Shown here piece by piece: positions 1-8,799 of a DNA stretch of 64,000 nt. Each line of letters begins with the position of its first letter. The stretch's first letter is position 1. The translations under genes and the position numbers were made by a program. Source of the DNA: Blastocatellia bacterium (GTDB lineage: Bacteria > Acidobacteriota > Blastocatellia > HR10 > J050); the NCBI GenBank assembly GCA_026985075.1, contig JALSQX010000020.1:62001-126000 (forward strand), given 5' to 3'. The notes beneath the pieces were generated by a model that saw only the letters and a list, made by a program, of their open reading frames with translations, was not told the DNA's origin and did not search any database.

Positions 1-53
1 GCGCGCCCATGAGGAGAGCTCAAGCCAGTCGATTGGGGGACAACGGCCAGCGC

Positions 54-851
54 CTACCGACTCATCCCTCGTCCGATGACACCTTCCAGCGGACTGCTGG
101 CGGTAGCGTACAACTTCTTCGGAATGCGTCCGGCCAGATACGCTTTTCGACCGGCTTCGATGGCATGTCGCATGGCCTCAGCCATCAACGGCGGATTCTC
201 GGCCTGAGCGATGGCCGTATTCATCAACACTCCATCATAGCCCAATTCCATGGCAATGACGGCATCAGACGCCGTTCCCACGCCGGCATCCACGATGAGG
301 GGCACGTCGGTGATCTGTTCGCGCAGGATGCGCAGATTGGCGTAGTTCTGTATGCCCAACCCCGACCCGATGGGCGCCGCCAGAGGCATGACGGCGGCCA
401 CGCCGACATCGACGAGCTTCTTGGCCACGATGAGATCGTCCGTCACGTAGGGCATGACGATGAAGCCCTCCTTCACCAATCGCGCCGCCGCCTCAATGGT
501 CGCTTGATTATCGGGGAAGAGCGTCTTTTCATCGCCGATCACTTCCAACTTGATGAACGGCGTCCCCAACGCTTCACGGGCCAGATGAGCCGTGCGAATG
601 GCCTCCTCGACCGTGTAGCAACCGGCCGTGTTGGGGAGCAGCTTGTACCGGCTGGGATCAATGTAGTTGAGGAGCGATTCCTCATCGCGATTGAGATTGA
701 CCCGCCGCACGGCAACGGTGACCCACTCCGTCCCACTGCGCTCCAGAGCCTCGACCATGACCTGATAGGAACGATACTTCCCCGTTCCCACGATCAGACG
801 CGATCGGAACGCGTGTCCGGCTACGGTTAACACATCATTGGCTGTGCTCAT
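54..851 (-). CDS. thiG: Thiazole synthase ThiG
   Basis: ThiG makes the thiazole phosphate half of thiamine from 1-deoxy-D-xylulose 5-phosphate, dehydroglycine and the thiocarboxylate of ThiS, in the cytoplasm. The 265-residue product has the family length and shows the Schiff-base lysine in the FIKLEVIGD stretch (K101), the VMPYVTDD segment and the phosphate-binding [10 protein letters not shown] loop of the TIM barrel. It starts at an ATG 10 nt after a GAGAG ribosome site. It lies 88 bp after thiS on the same strand, so the carrier and the synthase are probably co-transcribed. Identification is firm; only the downstream neighbour is lost at the window edge. Confidence 0.97.
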   Translation of the reverse strand: MSTANDVLTVAGHAFRSRLIVGTGKYRSYQVMVEALERSGTEWVTVAVRRVNLNRDEESLLNYIDPSRYKLLPNTAGCYTVEEAIRTAHLAREALGTPFIKLEVIGDEKTLFPDNQATIEAAARLVKEGFIVMPYVTDDLIVAKKLVDVGVAAVMPLAAPIGSGLGIQNYANLRILREQITDVPLIVDAGVGTASDAVIAMELGYDGVLMNTAIAQAENPPLMAEAMRHAIEAGRKAYLAGRIPKKLYATASSPLEGVIGRGMSR

Positions 852-939
852 AAGACTCTCATCCGTTTGGCGATGTTCTAAGTCTCTATTTTACTGCACG
901 GCGGTGCGTTTGGCAAAAAGCGAGACCCCGATCGACGCG

Positions 940-1140
940 TCAGCCGCCCCCGACAAAATGGACGATCTCCAGCTCATCTCCTTCCTCAATGAGCGTCGTC
1001 GTCCAGTCGGCGCGACGGACGATTTCCCGATTGCGCTCGACGGCGATGCGCTCCCCTCTGAGACCGAGATACTCAATGAGCTCCTCCACATTCACTCGGT
1101 CGGGAACCTCGCGGGGCTCGCCATTGATGATGACCCTCAT
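940..1140 (-). CDS. thiS: Sulfur carrier protein ThiS
   Basis: ThiS is the ubiquitin-fold sulfur carrier that is adenylated and thiocarboxylated at its C-terminal glycine and then donates sulfur to ThiG. The 66-residue product has the typical INGEPREV start, the beta-grasp length and the FVGGG C-terminus. An in-frame ATG three codons upstream (1149) overlaps a good -10 box (TAGAAT, 1148-1153, with TAGACG 17 bp before it), so translation from the ATG at 1140 is more likely; transcription would then begin almost exactly at the start codon. No TPP-riboswitch sequence was recognised upstream. Confidence 0.93.
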   Translation of the reverse strand: MRVIINGEPREVPDRVNVEELIEYLGLRGERIAVERNREIVRRADWTTTLIEEGDELEIVHFVGGG

Positions 1141-1147
1141 AGAACTC

Positions 1148-1176
1148 ATTCTAGCAACAGCGGAAGGCAGCGTCTA
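1148..1176 (-). promoter_or_regulatory. Probable promoter of thiSG
   Basis: On the minus strand a TAGACG box (1171-1176) is followed after 17 bp by TAGAAT (1148-1153). The expected start point is about 1141, one base before the thiS ATG, which would give a leaderless thiS message. Based on sequence only. Confidence 0.45.
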
Positions 1177-1515
1177 TGGGCGAAAAGAACGGCGGCGGGC
1201 CAGCGAGACGCGTCGGTACGGCCAAAGAGCGACATCAGGACTCCCGGCTCCCGATGGGCGCTCCGCCAGAGGAACAAGGGTGCGAAGGCCCGGAGAGGCG
1301 AAGGGCGTACCGTCCTCCCGGCTTCCGATGGACGGAAGTCGAGTCCTCATTCCGATTGTGCCATACCCCTGGCGTACCGTCCTCTCGGCTTCCGATGAGC
1401 GTCCCGCCAGAGGTATTGAGCATGGTGGCAAGTGTGGAACCGACTCCGCTTCCAGTCGCACCGGAGTTCCACACGGCGGTTGGGCCGGTGGGTGATCATG
1501 AGGTAAAATCGACTG
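1150..1515. repeat. Intergenic region with three degenerate repeats
   Basis: No gene is supported here between divergent thiS and lipB. Three related units start at about 1241, 1315 and 1382; they share the core CCGGCTTCCGATGGACG and, in the first and third, a following CCGCCAGAGG. The second and third also share GGCGTACCGTCCTC ahead of the core. They belong with the short GC-rich intergenic repeats seen elsewhere in the window. No terminator or riboswitch was recognised. Confidence 0.6.
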
Positions 1516-2205
1516 GTGCTGGAAGTCTATCGACTGGGCCGACAACCATACGCGCTCACCCTTGAACTCCAACGTCGATTTTTGCGGGCGCGCCAGCAGG
1601 GTCGATGTCCCGACCGCCTCATTCTGGTGGAGCATGAACCGGTCATCACCCTCGGTCGGCGAGCTACTCTCGATCACGTTCTGGTCGATGTTCACACGCT
1701 GGCCGCTCGAGGCATCGAACTCTACTCGGTCGAGCGCGGCGGCGATGTCACTTTCCATGGTCCGGGGCAACTGGTCGGCTATCCCATCATTCACCTGCGG
1801 CAACGTCGTATTGCCGGACCACGCCGATATGTGTGGATGCTCGAGGAAGTGCTCATCAGCACGCTGGCCGAGTACGGTGTCCGGGCGTTCCGCCGCTCCG
1901 GACTCATCGGCGTCTGGACCGACCGAGGCAAGATCGCCGCCATCGGCGTCTCCATTTCCCGAGGTGTGACCATGCATGGATTTGCGCTCAACGTGCATCC
2001 CGATCTGGATGCCTTCCGACTCATCATTCCCTGTGGACTGGACGATCGGCGCGTCACCGCTCTCGCTCAATGGAGAGGCGAACCGATCGCGTGGTCACAG
2101 CTCGAACAACGCCTGATCGCTCATTTTGTGCGCCTGTTCGGTTACCAGACGGTGAAACTCCCCTCGGTGACGTCCCGACAAGCGAGGATGGAGGGATCGG
2201 CATGA
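1516..2205 (+). CDS. lipB: Octanoyltransferase LipB
   Basis: LipB moves the octanoyl group from octanoyl-ACP to the lipoyl domains of 2-oxoacid dehydrogenases and GcvH, the first step of endogenous lipoate synthesis. The 229-residue product has the signature RGGDVTFHGPGQLVGYP (73-90), the catalytic lysine in GKIAAIG (K139) and the acyl-thioester cysteine in IIPCGL (C173). It starts with GTG behind a GAGG ribosome site. Its stop overlaps the start of the next gene (ATGA), so the two are translated as a pair. No lipA lies in this window. Confidence 0.96.
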   Translation: MLEVYRLGRQPYALTLELQRRFLRARQQGRCPDRLILVEHEPVITLGRRATLDHVLVDVHTLAARGIELYSVERGGDVTFHGPGQLVGYPIIHLRQRRIAGPRRYVWMLEEVLISTLAEYGVRAFRRSGLIGVWTDRGKIAAIGVSISRGVTMHGFALNVHPDLDAFRLIIPCGLDDRRVTALAQWRGEPIAWSQLEQRLIAHFVRLFGYQTVKLPSVTSRQARMEGSA

Positions 2206-2750
2206 AGATCGCCATCATTGGATCGCACGGATGTGGGAAAACAGCATTGGCGTTCTCTCTCTGCACCGAATTACAGAAACGCGGGCACGCCGTGGAGCTC
2301 GTCGTCGAGATGGCGCGTCGCAGCCCTTTCCCGATCAACGAAGCCACTTCCGAGCCCGGCCAGCTCTGGATCTTGCATCGACATATCACCGCCGAGCTGG
2401 AAGCTTCGCTCCGGGCTGACGTCGTCGTCTGCGATCGGTCGGTTCTGGATAACTACGCCTATTATTGCCACAAGTTTGGCCGACGATCGTACCTGGATGA
2501 ACTGGTCACAGAGTGGATCAAAACGTACACTCTGCTCGTCAAGGTGCCCATCGTCAACGAATGGCTCATCGATGATGGCGTGCGCTCGATCGACCGTCGT
2601 TTTCAGGCCGAGATCGATCACCTGGTGGAACGCCTCATTGAGGAGTTGGCCGAACGGCACACGCGCATCCTCCACTTGACGTATCCATTCGACATCAACG
2701 AGATTCTGGCCGCACTGCCCGACAGCGCGAGTGCGCCGGGCACAGAGTGA
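2202..2750 (+). CDS. Small P-loop ATP/GTP-binding protein (AAA_28-like)
   Basis: The 182-residue product begins with a Walker A motif GSHGCGKT (residues 7-14) and has a Walker B-like VVVCDRSVLDNYAYY segment, the pattern of small NadR/AAA_28-type nucleotide-binding proteins and nucleoside-kinase-like folds. The substrate is unknown. The start is the ATG at 2202 behind GGAGGG; the reading frame stays open far upstream but that part overlaps lipB out of frame. The four-base overlap with lipB suggests co-expression, but nothing in the sequence ties it to lipoylation. It could be a small-molecule kinase or a regulatory NTPase. Confidence 0.85.
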   Translation: MKIAIIGSHGCGKTALAFSLCTELQKRGHAVELVVEMARRSPFPINEATSEPGQLWILHRHITAELEASLRADVVVCDRSVLDNYAYYCHKFGRRSYLDELVTEWIKTYTLLVKVPIVNEWLIDDGVRSIDRRFQAEIDHLVERLIEELAERHTRILHLTYPFDINEILAALPDSASAPGTE

Positions 2751-2962
2751 CCGAGCGACGGGGCGCGGCCATCGCGAGGTGGTGGACGCACCTCTCCTCC
2801 CCAGGGCTTTCTGGAGTGTCCGCCTCGGCCTCTTCTATGGCGCCTCCAGGAGGGGCGGCCAATGTCTCGTCGATGCACCGCCTGTGGTGTATCGTTGACA
2901 GCCGGAGGAGACGTCGCTACCATACCCCCTTTTCACATTCTCGATGGTAAGGAGTGAGCGTG

Positions 2963-3163
2963 ATGGCCAGAAAAGTCATTCATCATGCGACCAGACCTCT
3001 CAAAGTTGGAGACAAGTGGATCTGCCGATGTGGTCTCTCCAAGAACTGGCAAGGAGCTGATCCCGAACCCTGGTGTGATGGCTCGCACAAGCTCACTGAT
3101 GGTGAGGAGCCGGACAAGGTCTACGAGTACGATGAGAACGGCACTCGCATCGAGGTGAGTTGA
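2963..3163 (+). CDS. CDGSH iron-sulfur domain protein
   Basis: This 66-residue protein carries a single CDGSH-type [2Fe-2S] site: C21, C23, C38 and H42 in the order CxC...CDGSH. CDGSH proteins bind a labile 3Cys-1His cluster and act in redox sensing or cluster transfer in the cytoplasm. The segment between the CxC and the CDGSH is longer than the textbook spacing (nine residues rather than three between the conserved Ser and Pro). I chose the ATG at 2963 because AAGGAG sits 8 nt before it; a GTG at 2954 overlaps that site. It stands alone between non-coding stretches. Confidence 0.9.
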   Translation: MARKVIHHATRPLKVGDKWICRCGLSKNWQGADPEPWCDGSHKLTDGEEPDKVYEYDENGTRIEVS

Positions 3164-3533
3164 ACTCGCTCTCCGGACGACGAGGTGCGCCGTGAGCCCG
3201 GCTCTCTCGGCCAATCCCGCCTCATTGATCGCTCTTCTTCGCTTATGGAACCGGGATCGATTCGAATGCGATCCGGTGAGAGCGAACGTTATACGCTGAG
3301 AGCGATTCTCCATCCGGTTCTCCGCAATAGAGTATGGTGAGCGGCGCGCTATCGGAGAATGGGCTGGTTGAGGGGAGAGTCGACATGTATCTGATTGGTG
3401 GCGGTCAGCGATCGGTTCATCCGCTGGTGGATCGGCGCGAACGTGGGGTTTACGGGCATGTATCTGACCGGCGTCCGTCAGCGATCAGCCCTCCCAGGTT
3501 GCGTGTTCCCCGGGGCTGACCGCTGAACGCCAT
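3164..3533. repeat. Non-coding stretch with a 30-bp imperfect direct repeat
   Basis: No gene is supported between the CDGSH gene and the convergent korB. Two 30-bp units at 3384-3413 and 3457-3486 agree at 25 positions; both begin CATGTATCTGA and end GTCAGCGATC. No inverted repeat with a T-tract was seen after korB. Confidence 0.55.
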
Positions 3534-4583
3534 TCATTCCACGGTCCAGGTGTACCCACTGTGCAGGAGTTTCTCCAAATCCCCTTCACCCTGTCGACGG
3601 ATGGCCGTTTGAATCTGCTCTTCCAGGAGTTCCTCGTAGGTGGGTTTTTCGACCGCGCGGAAGACGCCGACGGGCACGGGATACTCGGGATAGTCCAGGT
3701 GAGCGAGCATGAATGCCAGATTGGGCTCATCGGCGCGCTCATCATGGATCACCAGATCGGATTCCGTGATCTCCTCTCCGAGTTGGACGACTTCCAGGCG
3801 GCACCCATTCAAGCGGATTCCTTTGTTGCGCTCTTTGCCGAAGACGAGCGGTTGGCCATGCTCCAGGTAGAGCAAGCGATCATCGCGGACCGTGCGTCCG
3901 GCGAAGGGCTCAAACGCTCCATCGTTGAAGATATTGCAATTCTGCAGCACCTCGACGAACGAAGATCCCTTATGCCTGGCGGCCCGTTCGAGCACAGAGG
4001 CCAGATGCTTGGTATCTCGATCGACAGATCGGGCCACGAACGTGGCTCCCGCGCCGAGGGCGACGCTCAGCGGGTTCAGTGGCCAATCGATCGATCCGAA
4101 GGGCGTCGATTTGGTCCTCTTGCCGAATTCAGACGTGGGCGAATATTGCCCTTTGGTCAAGCCATAGATGCGATTATTGAACAAGATGATGTTCACATCC
4201 ACATTGCGCCGCAGCGTGTGGAGCAGGTGATTGCCGCCGATGCTGAGCCCATCGCCATCGCCGGTGATCACCCAGACGGAGAGGTCCGGATTCGTAGCCT
4301 TGATGCCGGTGGCCACTGCCGGCGCCCGGCCGTGAATGGTATGAAATCCGTAGGTGTTCATGTAATAGGGAAACCGACTGGAGCAGCCAATACCGGAGAC
4401 GAAGACGAATTTTTCCCGAGGAATGCCCAGATCGGGGAGCACTTTCTGCACCTGAGCCAGAATGGAGTAGTCCCCGCAGCCCGGGCACCATCGCACTTCC
4501 TGATCAGAAGCGAAATCCTTGCGCGTCAGCTTGACGGCTCCTTGGTGTCCATTGCCTTTATGTCCATTGCCTTGTCTACTCAT
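3534..4583 (-). CDS. korB: 2-oxoacid:ferredoxin oxidoreductase, beta subunit
   Basis: The beta subunit binds thiamine pyrophosphate and performs ferredoxin-linked oxidative decarboxylation of a 2-oxoacid, most likely 2-oxoglutarate, to its acyl-CoA. The 349-residue protein shows the cluster-linked WCPGCGDY (C33, C36) and GIGCSSR (C67) segments and the TPP/Mg motif GDGDG at 108-112 ending in FNN (135-137). No separate ferredoxin-type delta subunit is encoded nearby, as expected for the two-subunit KorAB type. It lies 61 bp after korA on the same strand. Substrate (2-oxoglutarate versus pyruvate) cannot be settled from sequence by eye. Confidence 0.94.
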   Translation of the reverse strand: MSRQGNGHKGNGHQGAVKLTRKDFASDQEVRWCPGCGDYSILAQVQKVLPDLGIPREKFVFVSGIGCSSRFPYYMNTYGFHTIHGRAPAVATGIKATNPDLSVWVITGDGDGLSIGGNHLLHTLRRNVDVNIILFNNRIYGLTKGQYSPTSEFGKRTKSTPFGSIDWPLNPLSVALGAGATFVARSVDRDTKHLASVLERAARHKGSSFVEVLQNCNIFNDGAFEPFAGRTVRDDRLLYLEHGQPLVFGKERNKGIRLNGCRLEVVQLGEEITESDLVIHDERADEPNLAFMLAHLDYPEYPVPVGVFRAVEKPTYEELLEEQIQTAIRRQGEGDLEKLLHSGYTWTVE

Positions 4584-4644
4584 GGCATCACGCTCCTTGT
4601 TGGACTCGGAGTCGGAGACTCGCCTCCGCTCCGGTGCTCGAAGC

Positions 4645-6507
4645 TCACTGTTCCAGCACCTCTTGAATCTTGTGGACGATCTCAGCGATCTTGAACGGCT
4701 TGCCCTTCACCTTGGGGAACGATATCGTCTCCACCAGGTACCGGGCACGAAGCACCAGCGCCAACTGCCCATAGTTCAACTCGGGAACGAGAACCTTCTC
4801 GAATCGAGAGAGGATCGCCCCCAGGTTGCGCGGGAAGGGATTCAGATAACGCAGGTGAACGCTGGAGACGGAAGCGCCGCGCGCCCGCAGATGCTCCACC
4901 GCCGAGGTGATCGCTCCATAGGTACTTCCCCAACCGACGACCAGGAGCTCCCCTTCGGGATCGCCGAACACCTCCACATCGGGAATATCCTCGGCGATGC
5001 GCGCCACCTTCTCGGCCCGGAGTTGCGTCATGAGCATATGATTATCCGGGTCGTAACTGACGTTCCCGGTGATGTGCTCCTTCTCCAGTCCGCCGATGCG
5101 ATGCTCCAATCCCGGCGTGCCGGGCACGGCCCAGGGCCGGGCCAACGTCCGTTCATCTCTCAGGTAGGGATAAAATCCTTCCGGATCGGTTCGGAATTTC
5201 AATTCGATACGGGGCAATTCGTCCAGAGAAGGTATCCGCCAAGGCTCCGACCCGTTGCCCAGGTATCCATCCGAAAGATAGATGACCGGAACCATGTACT
5301 TGGTGGCGATGCGAAAGGCTTCGATGGCCATGATGAAGCAATCGGCGGGCGTGGCCGGTGCGACGACGGCGACCGGGCTGTCACTGTTGCGCCCGAACAG
5401 GGCCTGAAGGAGATCGGCCTGCTCGGTCTTGGTTGGCATGCCCGTGCTGGGGCCGGCGCGTTGTACGTCCACGACGACGACCGGCAATTCCGCCATCACC
5501 GCCAGGTTGATGGCTTCCGATTTCAGTGCCAGACCCGGCCCACTCGTCCCCGTCAATCCCAGATCGCCAGCGAAGGCCGCGCCAATGGCGGCGCAGATGG
5601 CAGCGATTTCATCCTCAGCCTGAAACGTCTTCACGCCGAAATTCTTATACTGGGCCAGCGCATGGAGGATATCGCTGGCTGGCGTGATCGGATAGCTGGC
5701 ATAAAACAGCGGGCGCCCAGCCAGTTGAGCGGCGGCCACAAAGCCCAGCGCCGTGGCCTCGTTGCCGGTGACATTACGGTAGACGCCGGGTTCAATCGCC
5801 GCCCGCCGCACGCGGTAATGGGTGGTGAACATCTCCGTCGCTTCGCCATAGGCGTATCCCGCTCGGAGCGCCGTCTGATTGGCCTGAATCAATTCCGGCT
5901 GGTCGGCGAAACGCCGCTCGATCCACTTCAACGTGGCGTCAATGGGACGATCGTAGAGCCAGTACATCAATCCCAAAGCGAAGAAATTCTTGCACCGTTC
6001 GGCCTGCTTGTGAGGGATATTCACATCTTTGAGCGCCTTCAAGGTCAGCGAGGTGATGGGAATCTTGTAGACGCGATAGCGGGCCAACGTGCCGTCTTCG
6101 AGCGGATTGGAATCGTACTTGGCTTTTTTGAGGTTCACCTCATTGAACCCATCGGTGTTGATGATGATCAGACCTCCTTCGACCAGATCGGGGAGGTTCA
6201 CTTTCAGCGCCGCTGGATTCATGGCGACGAGCACATCGGGCTGATCGCCAGGAGTGCGAATATCGTGGCTGCTGAAGCAAACCTGAAAGCTGCTCACCCC
6301 AGGCAGGGAGCCGGCCGGAGCGCGGATCTCGGCGGGGAAATCGGGCAAAGTGGCCAGATCGTTGCCGGCCAACGCCGTGGTATTGGTGAACTGCGTCCCG
6401 GTCAGTTGCATGCCATCGCCGGAGTCGCCGGAGAAGCGGATGGTGACCGTCTCCAGTTCCTGAATGCGCGGCTGCGGTCTTTCCTCAACAACAGTTGTTG
6501 TCTCCAT
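4645..6507 (-). CDS. korA: 2-oxoacid:ferredoxin oxidoreductase, fused gamma-alpha subunit
   Basis: The 620-residue chain joins the gamma domain (about residues 20-210, starting [15 protein letters not shown]) to the alpha domain (from about 250), which contains the [10 protein letters not shown] motif (272-281) and the GTSGPG turn. With korB it forms the CoA-acylating 2-oxoacid oxidoreductase that reduces ferredoxin and may feed a reductive or oxidative TCA cycle. The ATG follows a strong GAGGAGG site. A hairpin-plus-T-tract terminator lies about 37 nt upstream inside the leader, so expression is probably controlled by read-through. Confidence 0.94.
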   Translation of the reverse strand: METTTVVEERPQPRIQELETVTIRFSGDSGDGMQLTGTQFTNTTALAGNDLATLPDFPAEIRAPAGSLPGVSSFQVCFSSHDIRTPGDQPDVLVAMNPAALKVNLPDLVEGGLIIINTDGFNEVNLKKAKYDSNPLEDGTLARYRVYKIPITSLTLKALKDVNIPHKQAERCKNFFALGLMYWLYDRPIDATLKWIERRFADQPELIQANQTALRAGYAYGEATEMFTTHYRVRRAAIEPGVYRNVTGNEATALGFVAAAQLAGRPLFYASYPITPASDILHALAQYKNFGVKTFQAEDEIAAICAAIGAAFAGDLGLTGTSGPGLALKSEAINLAVMAELPVVVVDVQRAGPSTGMPTKTEQADLLQALFGRNSDSPVAVVAPATPADCFIMAIEAFRIATKYMVPVIYLSDGYLGNGSEPWRIPSLDELPRIELKFRTDPEGFYPYLRDERTLARPWAVPGTPGLEHRIGGLEKEHITGNVSYDPDNHMLMTQLRAEKVARIAEDIPDVEVFGDPEGELLVVGWGSTYGAITSAVEHLRARGASVSSVHLRYLNPFPRNLGAILSRFEKVLVPELNYGQLALVLRARYLVETISFPKVKGKPFKIAEIVHKIQEVLEQ

Positions 6508-6525
6508 AGGCTCTTTGTATCCTCC

Positions 6526-6630
6526 TCAGCAATGGGCGGCGATGAAAAAAAGGCGCCTCAACGAGTGCGCCTTCTCGGATCTCGCCGCCACTTCAGGTTG
6601 AGCTTCCCGCTGCAACGGTTCAATAGTCAT
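6526..6630 (-). other. Short leader reading frame before korA
   Basis: A 34-codon frame begins at an ATG (6630) about 12 nt past the -10 box and ends 18 nt before korA. Its codons run through the terminator hairpin at 6544-6573, so translating ribosomes would disrupt that hairpin. The predicted peptide starts MTIEPLQREAQ and has no run of one amino acid that would point to classical amino-acid attenuation. The promoter, frame and terminator are visible; a regulatory role is inference. Confidence 0.4.
6544..6573 (-). terminator. Intrinsic terminator/attenuator in the korA leader
   Basis: Read on the minus strand, AAGGCGC (6573-6567) pairs with GCGCCTT (6556-6550), extended by an inner GAG/CTC pairing with one bulge, and is followed by seven or more T residues (6550-6544). 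It lies downstream of the promoter at 6643-6672 and upstream of korA, the arrangement of a transcription attenuator. Confidence 0.7.
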
Positions 6631-6642
6631 GATGAAACACCC

Positions 6643-6672
6643 ATTATACTCTGAAAAACCAAAAAACGTAAA
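6643..6672 (-). promoter_or_regulatory. Promoter of the korAB leader
   Basis: On the minus strand TTTACG (6667-6672) and a perfect TATAAT (6643-6648) are 18 bp apart, with a T-rich spacer. The message would carry about 130 nt of leader before korA, including the short frame and the terminator. Confidence 0.7.
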
Positions 6673-7117
6673 GCTCAACGGGTGCACGTCACAGTTACAG
6701 TTGCAGGACGACCCGGTCGCTTGCTGGAAACGGCGCTGAGGGAACTGATCAAATAGTGATCGAAGGTTCCACTGGTAATGACCACCCGGACGCGTGACAC
6801 CGCCTCTAAGGGGCATAGCGCCCTCCAATGGTGACAAAGAGATCCACGTCCTGTGGCGCGAACCCCTCCCTGCTGGTCAGCGGGGTGTCTTTGGAAATGA
6901 GGAACGCCCTCTGAGCGAGCCGTCAACCCGACCTACCCCACCGCCGGGCTTCTCAGGCCCCGGAGCTGGTCCCCGAGGTCCCTGATGTTCAGGACGCTCC
7001 TCTCCCCCCAAGGCCCCGGAATTCGCCTCCGGGGAGGGTCCCGCTCCTGGCGACGAGGGGCGCCAGTATCTCGAAGCACAGGCTCTCTCCGGCTGGCGCA
7101 CCCCATTGCTTGCCGCA
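6673..7117. repeat. Non-coding stretch with GC-rich palindromes
   Basis: No gene is supported between the kor promoter and the radical SAM gene. A clean palindrome lies at 7014-7034 (CCCCGGA, seven-base loop, TCCGGGG) and a degenerate relative at 6956-6978. They match the palindrome family found near 18.6 kb and 32.1 kb. Confidence 0.6.
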
Positions 7118-7146
7118 TTGCTCTCACTCTGACAACCGATTAAACT
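7118..7146 (+). promoter_or_regulatory. Promoter of the radical SAM gene
   Basis: TTGCTC (7118-7123) and TAAACT (7141-7146) are 17 bp apart. The expected start point falls on the ATGATG at 7151-7156, and there is no purine-rich ribosome site, so the transcript is probably leaderless. Confidence 0.5.
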
Positions 7147-7150
7147 AGAG

Positions 7151-8152
7151 ATGATGCTGGACCGAATCCGGAGAGTGGGCCTCGATGCTCAGACAGCGCC
7201 GGAGATGGCATTCGAACCCGCCTATCTTCGTCTCTACGAGACGGGCGAGCTTCAGGCGCGCGTCGAGCGCGCGCTCGAGCTGCTTCGATCCTGCGAGGCG
7301 TGTCCGCGCTTGTGCCGGGTGAATCGCCTGGAAGATGAGACGGCCGTCTGCCACACGGGCCGTTACGCGATCGTCTCCAGCTACTTCCCTCACTTCGGCG
7401 AAGAAGACTGCCTGCGAGGCTGGAATGGCTCGGGAACGATTTTCTTCTCGATGTGCAATCTGCGCTGCGTGTTCTGCCAGAACTACGATATCAGTCACCG
7501 CAAACGAGGGCGCGAAGTCCGTCCCGATGAGCTGGCCGCCATGATGATCGAGTTGCAACGGCGAGGCTGCCATAACATCAATCTGGTCACGCCCGAGCAC
7601 GTGGTGCCGCAAATCCTCGAAGCGCTGCCCCTGGCCATCGAGCGCGGTCTGCGATTGCCGATCGTATACAACACCAGCGCCTATGATTCGATGGAGAGCC
7701 TTCGACTGATGGACGGCGTGGTAGATATCTACATGCCCGATTTCAAATTCTGGGATTCGCGGCTCTCGCTCCGCTATCTCAAGGCCAAGGATTATCCCGA
7801 GGTCGCCCGACGCACGATCAAAGAAATGCATCGTCAGGTGGGCGATCTCGTCCTGGATGAGCGAGGGCTGGCCCGCCGGGGCCTGATGGTGCGACATCTC
7901 ATCATGCCGGGCGGCATCGCCGGGACGCGCGAGATCCTGCGGTTCATCGCCCAGGAGATCTCGCCCCATACCTACGTCAACATCATGGCTCAGTACTACC
8001 CGGCCGGGAAAGTGAGTTCGGAGAAATACTCTGAGATCAACCGGCGCATCACCGAGGAGGAATACGAAGACGCCATACGGGCGGCTCGTCAGGTTGGCCT
8101 TGACCGTCTCGACCCCCGAGAGCTGGACCGTCACCGTTGGCAGGTGATATGA
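7151..8152 (+). CDS. Radical SAM protein of the PflA-like group
   Basis: The 333-residue protein holds the radical SAM cluster motif CxxxCxxC at C102, C106 and C109 (MCNLRCVFCQN), preceded by an N-terminal cysteine group (C48, C51, C55, C67) that is usual in this branch annotated as pyruvate-formate-lyase-activating-enzyme-like. It uses a [4Fe-4S] cluster and S-adenosylmethionine to generate a radical; the substrate is not known. No glycyl-radical partner lies beside it. The gene leads a probable plus-strand unit with the phosphatase and EEP-fold genes after it. The ATG doublet leaves the exact start open by one codon. Confidence 0.88.
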   Translation: MMLDRIRRVGLDAQTAPEMAFEPAYLRLYETGELQARVERALELLRSCEACPRLCRVNRLEDETAVCHTGRYAIVSSYFPHFGEEDCLRGWNGSGTIFFSMCNLRCVFCQNYDISHRKRGREVRPDELAAMMIELQRRGCHNINLVTPEHVVPQILEALPLAIERGLRLPIVYNTSAYDSMESLRLMDGVVDIYMPDFKFWDSRLSLRYLKAKDYPEVARRTIKEMHRQVGDLVLDERGLARRGLMVRHLIMPGGIAGTREILRFIAQEISPHTYVNIMAQYYPAGKVSSEKYSEINRRITEEEYEDAIRAARQVGLDRLDPRELDRHRWQVI

Positions 8153-8216
8153 ACCGTGAAGAGTAGCGAAGGATGCTCAGTGAACCGACCGATCGCGAGA
8201 TCAATGAGCGAAGGCT

Positions 8217-8759
8217 ATGATTGACTACGATCAGATCTTTCCCGAACTCATGATCGGAAGTTATCCTCAGAGCGAGGAGGATGTGAGACAGCTCCACGAG
8301 AGTGGCGTCACCGCCGTGCTCAACTTGCAAACCGATGCAGACCTTGACTACCTGGGCGTCGATTGGCCGGCGTTGGAGGCGGCGTACTGGAAGTATGGAA
8401 TCCAGCTTCGACGAGTCCCGATCATCGACCATGATCCCATCGATCTGCGAGAGAAGCTGCCCCAGGCCGTGCGCACGTTGAGCCAATTGCTGGCCGCCGA
8501 GCACACGGTCTACGTCCACTGCACGGCGGGAGTGGGGCGTTCGCCCGCCGTCGTCATCGCCTATTTGCACTGGTGCCGGGGGTGGGATCTGGACAGGGCG
8601 GTGACCTACGTCAAGCAACACCGACCGTGCTCGCCGAGCCTGGAGGCCATTCGGGGAGCGACAGGAGATCTCCTGCGGGAGACGGGATCGAAGATCATAT
8701 CCCCGCCCGCGTCTTCGTCGACGCCCAACGTCCGGCCGACCGAGGAGTCGACGCCCTGA
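8217..8759 (+). CDS. Dual-specificity phosphatase, SEX4/laforin-like catalytic domain
   Basis: The 180-residue protein has the cysteine phosphatase loop HCTAGVGRSP (C102, R108) and a candidate general acid in PIIDHDP (D71 or D73). The stretch after the loop, ending RPCSPSLEAIRGAT (136-149), resembles the plant glucan phosphatase SEX4, in which a C-terminal motif with LDAIRNAT follows the catalytic core, more than it does ordinary protein-tyrosine phosphatases. No carbohydrate-binding module is attached. It could remove phosphate from glycogen-like glucan, but a protein or phosphoinositide substrate is equally open. It starts 64 bp after the radical SAM gene. Confidence 0.85.
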   Translation: MIDYDQIFPELMIGSYPQSEEDVRQLHESGVTAVLNLQTDADLDYLGVDWPALEAAYWKYGIQLRRVPIIDHDPIDLREKLPQAVRTLSQLLAAEHTVYVHCTAGVGRSPAVVIAYLHWCRGWDLDRAVTYVKQHRPCSPSLEAIRGATGDLLRETGSKIISPPASSSTPNVRPTEESTP

Positions 8760-8799
8760 CCGAGAGCGCAGGCGCCCGCGGCCCAGCGACCCGAACGTC

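Noticed and set aside
1-53. Start of a further minus-strand gene after thiG (ATG at base 10)
   Set aside because: Only three codons are inside the window and the preceding bases form no good ribosome site.
1150-1515. TPP riboswitch before thiSG
   Set aside because: The conserved CUGAGA and ACCUGA segments were not found in the short leader or the intergenic DNA, and the promoter leaves almost no leader.
4519-6654. A 711-codon open frame on the plus strand opposite korA
   Set aside because: It is antisense to a clear enzyme gene, has no domain, and reflects the GC-rich codon pattern of korA read on the other strand.
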